From: Ischnura elegans
Taxonomy: Eukaryota > Arthropoda > Insecta > Odonata > Coenagrionidae
Assembly (NCBI RefSeq): GCF_921293095.1
Contig: NC_060247.1
Coordinates: 112,611,111-112,675,110, forward strand
Direction: 5' to 3'
Length of the DNA: 64,000 bases
Shown here: in pieces, positions 34,538 to 46,105 of the stretch
Numbering within the stretch: the first letter of the stretch is position 1
How the letters are laid out: every line of letters starts with the position of its first letter
The notes under the pieces: model-generated
What the model was told of the DNA's origin: nothing
Database searches by the model: none
What the model saw: only the letters and a program-made list of their open reading frames with translations
Translations under genes and position numbers: made by a program

Positions 34538-35304
34538 TTAAACGCTTGGTGCAGCGTGTGCCAGATTGGATAAAAGTGAGGACATAAGCCTTGCATTCAA
34601 AAAGAGGTTATAACCATACCACCTTTCAAAATAAAACGCTAACACGACATTAATAATAACTTATTAGATGTTTTTCGGAATGTGTATCGTTGAAATCAGG
34701 TCATTCGTCACTCCGTAAATATGGAATGGAGAGGGGGCTCAGACAAACAGCTGCTAAGGCGCATCGTCCGAATCGCAAGATGGCGTGATTGCAGATGAAA
34801 AAATAGTCACCGCGAGCGAAAGGAGGGGATGGGGGTGAGGTCGTTGCCAGGGAGATTTGTAAATAAACAAGTGGAGATGTGGGTCAATGTCGGGCGAAGA
34901 ACCGCACTCCGAGCGCACCCCTCCTCCGTTCACGTGGCCTCAAAACCAAAACAACGCAGGTCGGGAGCGATGACCGGGGTGACGTCACAGCCCTCACCCC
35001 CCTCCTCCACCGACGAGCTCCTTATGAGACGCAAGATTCCTCTTCACCCCCCTCCCCCTCTGTCTGAACGGCCTCATCATTTTGTTATGCCTCAATTCTG
35101 TCAACAAAAAGACAAGCATTTACGTATAATCTTATACGTTGGTATTGGGAAATTTTACGAGGAATACTTAATGGACTCGTTTACTCATATCCTATATTGA
35201 AATTCACTGAAAGATTTCGATAAATGGAAGGGAAAGTTAGTACGAGAAAAAAATCTTCTCCATTCAGACATTCACTTGTAATGCCTTTGAAAAAAAGTTG
35301 AAAG
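34538..35304. other. unassigned stretch
   Basis: A moderately GC-rich segment (34800-35070) contains a TGACGTCA palindrome and an open frame of 123 codons (34829-35200) without known domains. Confidence 0.35.
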
Positions 35305-35950
35305 TTGCCGCCCACTCATCATGAGCTGGTGACGTCATTTGGCCCATTTACACTTTCAGAGAGAATCTTTCATTGAGAGAAGGTAAAAATAAAAATAAAA
35401 AAATAGTGCAAATAATAACAAAACACGAGGTTGAAAAACAATAAGACGAGGTTAATGCGCGAGGCTGAGGAGTAGCGGAGAAGCGGAATTACTTCGTGAC
35501 GTCATAGACTTATTTGTGAAAAGAGGGAAAGGAAACAGGAAATTTGCCTCACACTTCTCATGCACTGGTGACGTGATTAGGCCCAATTACTCGTTCAGGG
35601 AGAATCTTTCGCTGAGAGAAGGAATCCATTCAAAATAGTAAAAAGAACAAGGAAACACATGATGTTGTTACGCGAAACCGAGCAGTAGTGGAGAAGCGTC
35701 GTTGCTCCGTGACGTCATAAACTTATTTGCGAAAAGAAGGAAAGGAAAAAAGAAATTTGCCACCCACTTTTCATGAGCTGGTGACTTCATTAGGCTCATT
35801 TATTCGTTCAAGGAGAACCTTTCATCGAGAGAAGGAATTGCTAAATAATGGTACCAATAACAACGAAACACATGAGGTTGATACGCGAGGCCGAGGAATA
35901 GTGGAGAAGCGACATTACTCCGTGACGTCATAAACTTATTTTCGAAAGGG
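35305..35950. repeat. tandem array of three ~212-240 bp units with CRE-like palindromes
   Basis: Units start at about 35305, 35545 and 35757, each with a ttgcc-cccactt block, a gagctggtgac block, gagagaagg, a cgcgaggc-gagga block and gtgacgtcataaacttat. The last carries TGACGTCA, the consensus for CREB/ATF-type bZIP factors. A diverged single unit lies at 4119-4325. Confidence 0.85.
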
Positions 35951-36330
35951 TTACGGCTGTCCCTTTTTCGTTGCGCATAATTCGATAAGTAGGCGAGAAA
36001 AAAAATACGGGTCTTTCTATTTAGCAAAGTCTATCGCAATAAAAGGAAATTGGGGATTAACTCAATAGAAATTGAAGAAGCATCTACACGCAGAGGAAAA
36101 TATGACATAAACTTGGGGAAATATTTCATTAGCAGTGCGCAAGGCAAGATTCGCGCTTCTCCGCCGAGATTGCGAAGGTTCAATGTATTTATTGGTACGA
36201 GAGAGGCTAGGGAGAAATTCTCGCAAAGCCTGAGTGAGTCAATGAGCGTGTGAAACAGTCGTAGAAATTCGTCCCGTGGAGCGAATCTGCTACGTGAGTT
36301 AATGAACTATTAAAAAAATAGTAGTTCATT

Positions 36331-36693
36331 ACAGATATTTGCGTTGTTAACAACAAATTTCGAGGCATAAACAATTTGTTTTCTATAATCTGTTAATAAT
36401 AGATCTGGCTTTCTTGTATAAAAATTCCAAGTTGTTAGAACAAATACTACGGGAATACGCGTAAGGGCTCAAAGATGGGCAACTTGATTTTACGCGCAAA
36501 AAAGGTTTTTTTTCATAAAAAAATAAGAACAGTAAATAAATAGTATCGGGCCGAAATTTTTAAAAGTAAATTATCCAGTACAGAATTAAATTCTCCATCG
36601 TTTCCTTTTTGTTTCATTGAATTTTATCGCTAAGTTTAGACGATAGAGCTTATCTTACTAGGGTTTCTTGCTTCTTTTTTACAGACTGTAGAA
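36331..36693. mobile_element. family N TIR element, copy 2 (interior only)
   Basis: Matches the interior of 1039-1653: gttgttaacaacaa, aaacaatttgttttc, ctgttaataatagat, gggcaacttgattttacgcg and tttagacgatagagct. The AGAAGCCAAGG ends are not present, so it is a fragment or has replaced ends. Confidence 0.75.
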
Positions 36694-37154
36694 CGAGTTG
36701 GTACCCTCAGTTACTTTCTATTCCGATCTTGCTTTGTTTGGAGATTGATTTACTTCTCTGCCGTCCCAGTTCCTTCATTTATACCTAATCCGTTAAGTTA
36801 CTTAAGAGAATCCCTTTAATTCGACGTCGTCCTCTTTGTAGGGGCCTCGTATAACTCCCGTTTTCATCCTTAATTACGCCAGACGCCATTGTAGGATGTG
36901 GCTTCGGCCGCGGCGAAAGTGCTCCACTTCAATGGCAATTAAAAATAGACGTCTTCCCGTCTCCATACGAGCGACGTTTCTCTCTCGTGTTTACCTTCAC
37001 CAAGCAAGCGACACCAACTCGATCGATGCCAGCGGCGGTGCGCCGAAGCGTCCAAATCCCACCCCAATGTGAAACTCTTATTACCAATATAATGCCTATT
37101 TTTTCCCCTGCGAACAATGGCAGCGAAGATTTTTCGGGTTTCCCGCCGGGTATG
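36694..37154. other. unassigned stretch
   Basis: Mixed composition with overlapping frames on both strands at 36929-37190. No domain or repeat recognised. Confidence 0.35.
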
Positions 37155-37162
37155 GTCCTCTA

Positions 37163-37466
37163 CAGGAGCGCAGCTAAGAATTTAGGTTAGGGGGGTGGTT
37201 TAGGCGCAACTATTACTCAGGGGTGTTGAGGTATTGCATACACGCCGGGGTAAGCAGGAGTTGCGGGGGCCCTCCTCCAGAAAAAAATTAAGATTAATGG
37301 TTCAAAATAGCGAGTTTTTACGGCTTTCTGAAGGATATTTGATTCATCCTAACACTATTCTATAAGTGATACTAATCCAATTAAGTGAAATGGATTAAAC
37401 TTAAATATTTCTCTGAGCTCTGGGGGGGGGGTTTATCCCCCAAAACCCCCCCTCGCTGCGCCACTG
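37163..37466. mobile_element. hAT-like MITE family B, copy 2 (reverse)
   Basis: Ends caggagcgcagc and gctgcgccactg are inverted. Flanks gtcctcta (37155-37162) and gtcctcct (37467-37474) agree at 6 of 8. The interior is the reverse complement of the copies at 31698 and 48208. Confidence 0.85.
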
Positions 37467-37474
37467 GTCCTCCT

Positions 37475-38113
37475 TATCTCCTTCTAACGTTTCGATGTGC
37501 AACTTGTTCGTCCTCGGGGAGTCAAGAATCCAATGCCATTACGTGCATTCGCGAACGACAATTTTTCCTTTCCTGAGTGAGTCCTTGTCTTACCCCAACC
37601 AGCCTGTTGACAGAAACGTTTAATTTTAATTGGCGCATATCTTTGCGTTGGAGGTATACAATGTTGTTCGTTTGTAGAGGAACCTTAAAAGTAACAGTTT
37701 AATATAAACAATAGACAATTTAAATGTAGCTACAGCGTGGTTATTGCAAAGATGATATCCATGAAACGCATCTTATCTCCAATAAGAAGGATGATTTTTC
37801 TCATCAGCCGAAAAAAAAATTCAAAACACGTTTTCTAAGTCGTAGAATTACATTGAGAAAACAGGCATTTTATTGTGTTTTTGAGCGTTAATAGCTAATT
37901 AAGAAATGCTTTTCAAACAATTTTTTTTCACTTACCGATAACAATAATCTTACCTAAAACCATACCCAACGTAAGTTCTCTCTAGAGTGAATACTAAGCG
38001 AGCAACTGGCGAAGAAACTGAAGTGTGCGGAGCCGTTTTTCGCGGAGATATGGAACACCCTTAAAATTATAGGTTGCAGATAGATGATTTATTGATTCGT
38101 TTGGATTTTGATG
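37475..38113. other. unassigned AT-rich stretch
   Basis: No gene or mobile element end recognised. Confidence 0.35.
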
Positions 38114-38121
38114 CATACGTG

Positions 38122-38402
38122 CATGGGCGTACCCAGCGGGGGTCAACTGCCCCCCCCTTGAAGCGAAAATAAATTTAGTTCAAAACAAAAGTTATAAACA
38201 AATTTTCCTTTTGAAGAAAAATGATATTAGTATAAGACATGAGACTAAAATAAAAATCATTCTTTTTCAAGCAAATAATTATAAAAAACTAATAAATTGC
38301 TGTCATAATTTCCTTAAAATTTTGGTTTCATTTACCTTTTCTGTGCAAAAAAAGTTACAACTTGAACGAGCACAGCTAGTTTTGATTCTGGGTATGCCCA
38401 TG
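38122..38402. mobile_element. hAT-like MITE family D
   Basis: Inverted ends CATGGGCGTACCCAG and CTGGGTATGCCCATG are flanked by a perfect 8 bp direct repeat, catacgtg (38114-38121 and 38403-38410). The interior is AT-rich with no coding frame of note. Confidence 0.88.
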
Positions 38403-38529
38403 CATACGTGTTTTTTCTAATGATTATCTTTCCATTTTTTTCATTTTTTAAGCACAAATTCTCCGCTGCGAATTCAATTACTTTTTCATGCTTTGTATTT
38501 TTTATATTGTTCTAGCCTCGAGTTTATAT

Positions 38530-38730
38530 AAAATTGCCGCGGATAAAAGCGGTTGTCCTCATTGCGTCTCCACAGAGGACATCCGCTCTTAACCGCGGCG
38601 GTTTGTATATTAACCCGAGGCACGAATGGCATTGGATTCCTGAATCCTCGAAGACTATGATCGAGCTGCACAACGAAACGTTGAAAGGAGAAATGGAGGA
38701 CCTCATCCAGTGGGAAACCCGAGAAATATT
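38530..38730 (+). mobile_element. possible Penelope-like element 3' fragment
   Basis: The frame contains TSALNRGGLYINP, reminiscent of the LNR-(D/E/G)GG motif at the C-terminus of Penelope-like proteins. It is followed by atcgagctgcacaacgaaacg and gtgggaaacccgagaaat, which resemble the degenerate hammerhead and downstream sequence seen at 5.2-5.4 kb. Recognition rests on short strings, so confidence is low. Confidence 0.35.
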
Positions 38731-38993
38731 CGCTTCAATTCTCACAAACCCTTCTCCCGTAAGGGAGCTGAGCACCTGCGCGACGGTTGCGCCCTCAATA
38801 CCTCGAGTAGTGGCGTTTACCGCGGGTTCTAATGGGCCATTCACGTCTGTTGACTGAATCTCATAATAAATGGATAGTTAATGATAAGATTCGCTTCTCC
38901 TATCACGTCGTCACTCCTTCTTAATAGCAAAAGATTTCGATTAAAATCGAAAATCTAGTCTTCGAGTTTCTATCCAAACTCGACTTTTCAACG

Positions 38994-39219
38994 ATGATTA
39001 AAGCACAAATGGTAATGTCCACACTGTTTTATTTATCACTTAACCGACCATAGTTTCGACACTTGGTGTCATTTTCAAGGTAATCCAACAAAATACTCTC
39101 TCGGTATATATACCCTGGCCGAGGTAGGAGGTGGGGGGCATATGGAATTGGAGTGAGGGGAGTGGCAGGTTAAGTGATAAATAAAATTGTGTGGATATTA
39201 CCATTTGTGCTTTAATCAT
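38994..39219. mobile_element. inverted-repeat element enclosing a hammerhead-like motif
   Basis: Arms of about 52 bp (atgattaaagcacaaatggt and its complement at the right end) enclose 120 bp. On the minus strand the interior holds a TATATA box and then a hammerhead-like sequence (39049-39080). Retrozymes and Penelope terminal repeats have this layout, but the inverted arms are unusual for them. Confidence 0.6.
39049..39080 (-). ncRNA. hammerhead-like motif
   Basis: CCTTGAAAATGACACC and GGTGTC-like AAGTGTCGAAAC form a short hairpin followed by GAAAC. The box that should read CUGANGA is degenerate, so self-cleavage is doubtful. Confidence 0.35.
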
Positions 39220-39351
39220 GGATATAGCATTATTCCAAAAAATTAAGCCTGAAAAGATTTTATGCATTCGATATTTCAACTTCAATCTTGATCATTTCGT
39301 TTGATCTCATTGTCAGCAACGTCACTACCGACCAATGATAACGTCATCCGT

Positions 39352-39662
39352 ATGTATGACGTCATCAGTATGGTATGGTGTTCGGAGGAGGTGACCGACA
39401 GCGGAGGTCATTTGCGTAATGAGGAGTGGAAGGAATGGTGGAGAGAAACCCGGCGTCAGCATTAGTCTGCTCCTAACGAAAGGCACCAAGGGGACCACGA
39501 TATATCGTCCCATCCGACCGACGGAGTCCTGCGCTTAAAACGTCCACACAACATTCAGGGAGGGATCGGGCAGTCTCTGAAATTTCTTTGCCACCGCCGG
39601 GATTTGATCCCAAGCCCACGGGATGGTAAGCCAACACTAGCGATCAAACCAATCCGATCCCC
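39352..39662 (-). mobile_element. tRNA-derived SINE, complete, 13 bp target duplication
   Basis: The minus strand starts GGGGATCGGATTGGTTTGAT, has a B box GGGATCAAATCCC, and continues through a body (agagactgcccgatcc, ggactccgtcggtcgg, ctaatgctgacgcc, ctccaccattcc) ending in an accataccata tail. A perfect 13 bp direct repeat, taacgtcatccgt, flanks it (39339-39351 and 39663-39675). The 3' half is shared with the SINE at 57500. Confidence 0.9.
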
Positions 39663-39675
39663 TAACGTCATCCGT

Positions 39676-41885
39676 CTCCTGTGAAAGACTTATCTCTGAG
39701 GCCGGTAAAATTGGAGGGTCACGCTAGCCATCATCAAGAGAGCATTTCATCCAGTTGATTTCTCTCAAAAATTTAAGCAAAGCTGAATGGTTCCCAGCGG
39801 TGATCCCAAAACTAAAATCTGCGTGCATTTGTAAATTTTTACTGGAAATGACTCAAGCGTGTATTCTAAGTAGAGTTTTTTCTACAACTCAAATGTGTAT
39901 TGTGAGTACTTTCGAATTAATAATAAATATTTTTTGTAAAAGCTGTTCGCTTTTTAAAGAACAGTTGATTTTTTCGATTAATCAATCTTTTGGTTTAAGC
40001 TTCGATTATTGTTGAAAAGTCGAGCTTTTCGTTTCGATTAAAAATCGATTTAGACCGATGTTTTTCCATCATCACTACTAAAGCGCCTTCACTCCTCTAG
40101 GAACGGATTCGCTGAGATGCCGATTGTGCAGGACACGGTAGGACCTCTCTTTGCCCTTGGTACGAACTAAGCACCAAATTCCTACAGGATGGCTTCAAAG
40201 GTGCGTCTATTAGTAAACAGGGAAATGCACTGAAGAAGTCTACGAGACCTTTCGCATTGTTCGGTTTAAACAAGCACCATTAGCACCATTGCAACCCTCG
40301 AGTGCCACTGGGGATACACGGCTACCGTATCGTCTTTCCGCTTAGTGATCTACGTAACCAAATGCACACTTTCTCACTAGTCGAGGGTTTCAGCCGTGCA
40401 CGATTTAAAACCGTGCGTTTTTTTCCCGCAGGGGCGAAAACTTGTAATGGGCTAGGGGCGTAACCCTATCTGAAGAATCGAATGTAACAATTCACCTTGA
40501 CGACGGGAGTAAACAAATGGGAGTAAAATAATAATGGACAACAATTCTTCTTGACGACGCGGAAATAAACAAAAAAGGAGTGATGTAATGAAATTCGTTC
40601 GTATGCGTCGTTTCTCCCGATTTTTCATCCTGAATACTTATCAATTGTGCTCGTAATTTGTGTGTAATTTGATTTTAGAAGTAATGGCACGGGTCATCGC
40701 TCCCGATTCTTCTTCGTGAGTGGACAATTGTATCAATTGACAAAGTGGACCCAGGACAATTGTGTTTATAATTTGTGTTTGGTGAAGTAAAAGTGAACAT
40801 CACACGAGAAACTCTTCAATCTTCTGCGTACTCTCGCCGGTGACGGCGTGAATGGAAAAACAGGAAATTCCGCCAATTTGAATTGTATAGAGGGCTGGTC
40901 TAAGTTCACGGAATCCGAACCATTTCCGGTCGGCCACTTTCGGGCAGAATTTTAATATCCTCCGGAAGTGGTTTCCATCGGTATTTTATTAATATAATAA
41001 CATTTGCTCATTTCAACATGACATACTCACCAGATATTTCCGTGGCGAAGTGATTAAACGTTACTTTATTGATGATGGAGGCGTCTTAGTCAGAACACTT
41101 TTGCCGGAGAACTTATCCTATGATCATCCACTCAATTACGTTTCCCTCACCATGGCTGTGCATCTCTCGGTATCCATTTTGTTTGTTGGTTGTCTAGCCA
41201 CCAGTATTTGTACTTGTTTAGTCGCATCTACGAAGCCATCATACAGGACTTAAGGTGTGGCCAATGGCGTAGAGAGATATACACTCGGGGTATCCATCCG
41301 TTCGATCTTAAACATCCTTCTCCAGCACCACTTCTCTGGCTATTCTCTCCTATTCCAGTTAATCTGTATTTCCAATATTGGGCTCGAATTCGGATGACGT
41401 GACGGATTTAGTTGCTGTTTGCAAGTTCAACAAGCTAACGCCAAAGGACTGCAAGTAACGGCTAACTTCCATGGGAACGGTTCATTCCCATCGTGTGGTC
41501 GTTGTTGCCTCGGTGATCCAGGAAGCGCCAACGGTCTTTCGCACCGATTCCTCGTTTTACTATCCATCGCAAGAATGTGTCGAGATGTGGCCGATCAAGT
41601 TTGTGTCCATTGTTTTGAGGCGCCTTCTTCTGAGCACACCATTCGTCCGGCCTTCGCAGCACCATTTCATCACATACCCCTAACCAGCAATTCCATTCAA
41701 TCAACCACTGACATTACATGCGATGGATTGGCTACTTAAGGGAGCGATGCTAACGCAGCATCCACGCCAAATGTTCACTTTGAATATCCCCGATTCTTTC
41801 CTGATTTCCATTCCAAATTTTTGGAATCACATTAGAATTGACGCGACGCAGGCGCGTTACAAGCTGTCCCAGTAAACCATGTTCA
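39676..41885. other. unassigned stretch
   Basis: Overlapping open frames on both strands at 41419-41739 (106 codons) show no recognised domain. Two copies of a ttgacgacg-ggaataaacaaa-like segment about 52 bp apart occur at 40489-40590. No gene supported. Confidence 0.35.
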
Positions 41886-41893
41886 CCTCAACC

Positions 41894-42147
41894 CAGTTGC
41901 GGATACATGTGGGGGGCGCAGGGGACGCCCTCCCCCTTGCGGGGCCGTCCGAATGGCCGAACATTGCAGAATCATGATTGTAACTTTTTATATCATAAGA
42001 TGGCATTGTTTTGTATTCGTGTACAATCATTTTCAATAAAAATGCCTTAATCTTTGCGTGTGACCTGATTCTTTTTCATTATGAAAAAAGCATAGTTAGC
42101 TCAAGATATCCTTTGCGCCCCATGAGTTTTTTCTGCATCCGTCACTG
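41894..42147. mobile_element. hAT-like MITE family C, copy 3
   Basis: Ends cagttgcggatacat and atgcatccgtcactg-like are inverted. Flanks cctcaacc and tctcaaca agree at 6 of 8. The interior matches the other two copies. Confidence 0.8.
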
Positions 42148-42155
42148 TCTCAACA

Positions 42156-43102
42156 AGCCAGTTAACAACACAATGTAATTATGGTGCGCATTTTTCCGTT
42201 TTTAATGTGTCAGAAACTTAATTTATGACAATTTAAAATATATCTCTTCTTTATTTTTTGCAGTGAAAAAATATGCATTCTTTTCGTTATTTTTATGGTT
42301 TTCTTCTTTTTTATTTGATTTATAAATTTTAATACTATAAATAATTTAAAAATTTAAAATTTTCACTTATTTTTCATTTATTTGTTTCATTTTTTTACGT
42401 TTTGCACAATATACTACAACAATAAATATTCACAATAATTGACCAATTAAATACTAGAAGAAAGAAAGACTTAGAAAATACTCATAGAAGAGTAACTTGG
42501 TGAGGCAGTGTGTACAGCGAACTGAAGTTAAGTAGCAGAAATAAAGTCAAGTGGAGCTGAGTCGGCGATACCCCTTGCCGCACAGCCAGGAGGACAATAA
42601 AACGTCCACCTTGTAACACTACCAATTAATGTATCAATACTCACCTACTATTTGTTTGGTTTCGTGTTATCTTAGGGTATAGAAACACAATTATAAAATA
42701 ACATGCACAAAATATCACTTTTACACTTTTATATTCAGAATATCATGAAATAAGACTAATTGGGCCCAATTTACAATCGATCATTATAACAAACAGATTG
42801 CATAGCTTCCATTTATATTTCAATGGGCTTTTAACTCTTCCCCTTGTGTATTTAAAATAATCATTCAAGCCCACTTATCGGGTTCACTGCTCGCGTCTCC
42901 ACTCAAACACTGCCGGATGGTACAGTACTCCACAACTCCACTCTCTGCCGGATATCTTCCTCCACGACCCCTCTCTCGATCTTTCTCCACCTTTTTTTTA
43001 TTCACGCGTCCTTCCTTCTATCGGTTCTCTCTCTTGTGGGCGCTTCCTTTTTCTATGCGTCCTCTCTTTTTTTCTTATTCTGCCGATCTCATAAAACACG
43101 TC
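42156..43102. other. unassigned AT-rich stretch left of Harbinger element
   Basis: Very AT-rich at 42160-42430. The 42900-43100 part is pyrimidine-rich. No gene recognised. Confidence 0.35.
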
Positions 43103-43276
43103 TTAAGGCCGGGACACACATAACCGCACCGAGCCCGCGCCGACACACGGCCGCGGCACGGACGATTGTTGGTGACGGTGGTAGGAGAACACACTGGCCC
43201 GTCACTGCCCCGTGCGACGGCCGTCAGTATTGTCTCATTTCTGTTCCTAGCGTGGTGTGTTTTTCTGATCTCGATC

Positions 43277-45552
43277 ATGTTTTCAAACTTTCGGGACAGT
43301 GATCTAGCGGTGATTGCCTTGGCTCTAGATGAAGAGGAAAAAGAGGAAACTTTGAGGAGGCGAAGAAAGAGAACTTGGGTGGACAGTGCATAGAAATCAA
43401 GACCCATTGAGGGAGAATTTAATACCCTGTTTCATCGTCTCATGGATGATGAAATCAAGTTCTTCGGATATTTTCGAATGACAAAAAATACCTTCTTCTC
43501 CATCTTCTCCTCAACAAGCTCCAAGAACATCTGAAGAAGAACGATACTTTTTGGAGGAGATGTATTCCACTAAGAGAACGTCTGGCTGTGAGCTTAAGGT
43601 ATGTGCCCATATTTGTGCGTTTTTAGGAGGTGTACATATATGTGTGTGTGTGTATATATATAACACACACACACATGACCAAATATTCTTCTTTTCTAAT
43701 TTCTGTAGTTTTGCATAATTGTATAAGAGAGTCATCAGTGGTAATAGAAACACAATTTCAAAAAATCAGTACTTTAATATCCAAATTTTTAATACTCAAC
43801 ATGTTAATATTATTATTTTTACAATTTAAAAAACGAGGCGTGGTTCACCGTATGCACGGAAAGTGGATTCGTTATTTGTTGGTTGCTTTCGTTAAGGGAA
43901 CTGTAATGAGGTGATTCATTGGTGAATGATGAACGTGTGGAGGAATCATTGCTGCCTGCGACGCTTTCATTTTTTGATAACTGCTTCAACTCAAAGTCTT
44001 GCACAGTGGTGAAAATTGAAGTTTTTACCTGGTTTTGTAATACGGGGTCCAATTAAGTATTAACTCTGGTTTTTTCTGCCTCTTTTTCGGCTAATATGTA
44101 CGCCATAAGTTGGCTCGAAGGAGACTCTTGCGCCGGTTTTTTATAATTTGATCCCCTTCGTTTAGCATTCAATGGCCTAATAAAGTGGTTTCTTTTCCCA
44201 GAAATGGCTTGCGTGCACTCAGCAGGAGGAACCAGAGAGGTAGGCTGAACTGTAATCTGTGAACTTGTACCAGGATATTGAGGAACATCATTTTGGCTTT
44301 CAAGCTCACTTTCGGGATCATGTTCAGGCTCTTCCACTCTTGGGTCAAATTCAGAATCATCCCTTTGGTATTCTACTGATGGCACATTTAAGAGGGCTTC
44401 TCTTTCCACAATATGATGGAGCAAAAATTCCAAAATGTCTTCGTACTTGTACTTTTGTTTTTTGGCTGCAGCTTTTCCTGATTTTGTCTTCGTCTTCTGT
44501 AGAGTTCGACGGAACTGATCTCAAAACGAGGCCCACCTTTTCCTGCACTCTTCCGGCCCTCCTAAAAAATATTCTTTTAGAATAATAATTTTATGTTAAA
44601 ATCTATCAAAATATCTTTTTTCAGGTTTCTTGCAACTGGGGATACTTTCAAGACAATTTCATTCAGCTATAGGCTGGGCAGATCGACTGTAGCTGCTATC
44701 ATTCACAGTACATGTAAAGCAATAGTGGACGTTATTCAAAACGAGGTCATGCCTGTGCCAGATGAAGCGAAATAGAACACTGTGGCATCTGAGTTTTAGG
44801 AAAAGTGGCAGTTCCCCAACTGTATTGGAGCCTTGGATGGGAAGCATGTTACAATTCAAGCTCCGAAGTTATCAGGCAGTTTATACTGGAATTACAAGCA
44901 CTCATACTCCATTGTACTAATAGCCTTAGTTGACCTATGCTACAACTTCATTGTGGTAGACGTCGGAGCTAACGGGAAAAACTCGGATGGAGGCATTTTT
45001 TTAAACTCGAATTTTGGAAGAGCTCTGGAGCATGGCCAGCTCAATGTTCCCAGGGGTGGAGCACTACCTGGAACAAATTTCGAACTGCCAATGGTCATTG
45101 TAGGTGATGAAGCCTTTCCTCTTAAAAGGTATATGATGAGACCTTATCCTGGAAAAAGTTTTACAGATGACAAAAGGATATTTAACTACCGTCTAAGCCG
45201 AGCTAGGAGTATTTCTGAAAATGCGTTTGGAATTTTGGTACAGAAGTTTCGCATTTTCTCCCGACGGTTGCAAGGAAATCCTGAAAACATTACGACTTTA
45301 GTACTAGCTGCTTGCGTTCTCCGCAATTTAATAAGACAAAATGAAGGAAGTAACATGTCAGCATTAAATGAAAGCAATGATGGGACTGAGAGCACCAGAC
45401 TCCGTTGCAGGGCCTGCAATCTTCAAGACCTACCCCGTCTACGAGGAGGGTCAACAGGAGAAGCGTTTGCTGTTCGAGAAAAACTCAAGGATTTCTTTAA
45501 CTCTCCAGTTGGAAGTGTAGAGTGGCAAGCGAGGGCTGCACTGGGAATATAA
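43277..45552 (+). pseudogene. Harbinger DDE transposase (HARBI1-like), two exons, inactivated
   Basis: The transposase would cut and paste the element as an RNase H-fold DDE enzyme in the nucleus. Exon 1 runs from ATG 43277 to 43598 and includes RRRRKRTWVD, GEFNTLFHRLMDDEIKFFGY and the IPLRERLAVSL block. A donor GTATGTG at 43599 and an acceptor TTTTTTCAG ending 44624 join to read SLR-FLATGDTF, the family's continuous motif. Exon 2 carries GALDGKHV (first Asp), VDVGANGKNSDGGIF (second Asp), VGDEAFPLKRYMMRPY and SRARSISENAFGIL (acidic third position). Damage: a TAG at 43393-43395, a frameshift near 43500-43512, and TAG codons at 44773 and 44803. The long intact reading frame 44833-45552 suggests fairly recent decay. 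Confidence 0.9.
43630..43680. repeat. TG/TA/CA palindromic microsatellite in transposase intron
   Basis: tgtgtgtg, tatatata and cacacaca tracts follow each other and can fold back on themselves. It lies in the inferred transposase intron. Confidence 0.85.
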
Positions 45553-46105
45553 TACGCCCAAGATTTAACGCCAAATGACATTGGACTTTAACGTACAAGT
45601 AGAGATAATATTTTGAACTTCAACTTTCAACTGTGGAAAATTCAACTGTGTTATTGCGTTAATTATACATATTAAATTTTTATTCTTTCTTTACCTCTTC
45701 TTAAACTTATTTATTTATATTTTTGTGAGTTCTTGGGGTTTAAGTCCAAATAAATAAAAACCAAATTTAGCCAACGCTTCGATATAATTGTATATCATCT
45801 AAAGGGCTTGGTTATGAAAAAGAAAATGAGATAAACATATGGATGAATTAAATATAATATGATAGTAAAATTTGGAAGCATAAATATAAAAAGTTACAAT
45901 ACTGTTTTTAGTATATAATAAAATGAAATGACAAATTCAGTATTAAGTAATTGAGAAAAGGGAAACACAGGAGTTCAACGTAACTTAATTTGTGGTGTTT
46001 GTTTATGGTAACAATGATTATTTTGTAGTCCATGGTTACATTCAGAGAAAATCAATCAAGAACTAGGAATTTCCGCACTTCTTCAATAAGTTTCTCGCTC
46101 TCCAT
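43819..46105 (-). pseudogene. MADF-like DNA-binding partner protein of Harbinger, split gene, inactivated
   Basis: The minus strand starts at ATG 46105 with MESEKLIEEVRKF, the usual opening of a MADF domain. It stops at 46052 through TGA. The second half of the domain resumes after an acceptor-like TTTTTTAG near 44564: EECRKRWASF, one TGA, then DQFRRTLQKTKTKSGKAAAK and YKYEDILEFLLHH. A low-complexity acidic/Ser middle follows (44053-44433). After a TAA at 44053 the frame continues with LDPVLQNQVKTSIFTTVQDF, a BESS-like tail, to 43819. MADF or Myb-like partners carry Harbinger transposase to DNA and the nucleus. The exon junction on the 5' side is not resolved. Confidence 0.75.

Noticed and set aside
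41419-41739. 106-codon frame with an antisense partner
   Set aside because: No domain, and three overlapping frames are open in the same place.
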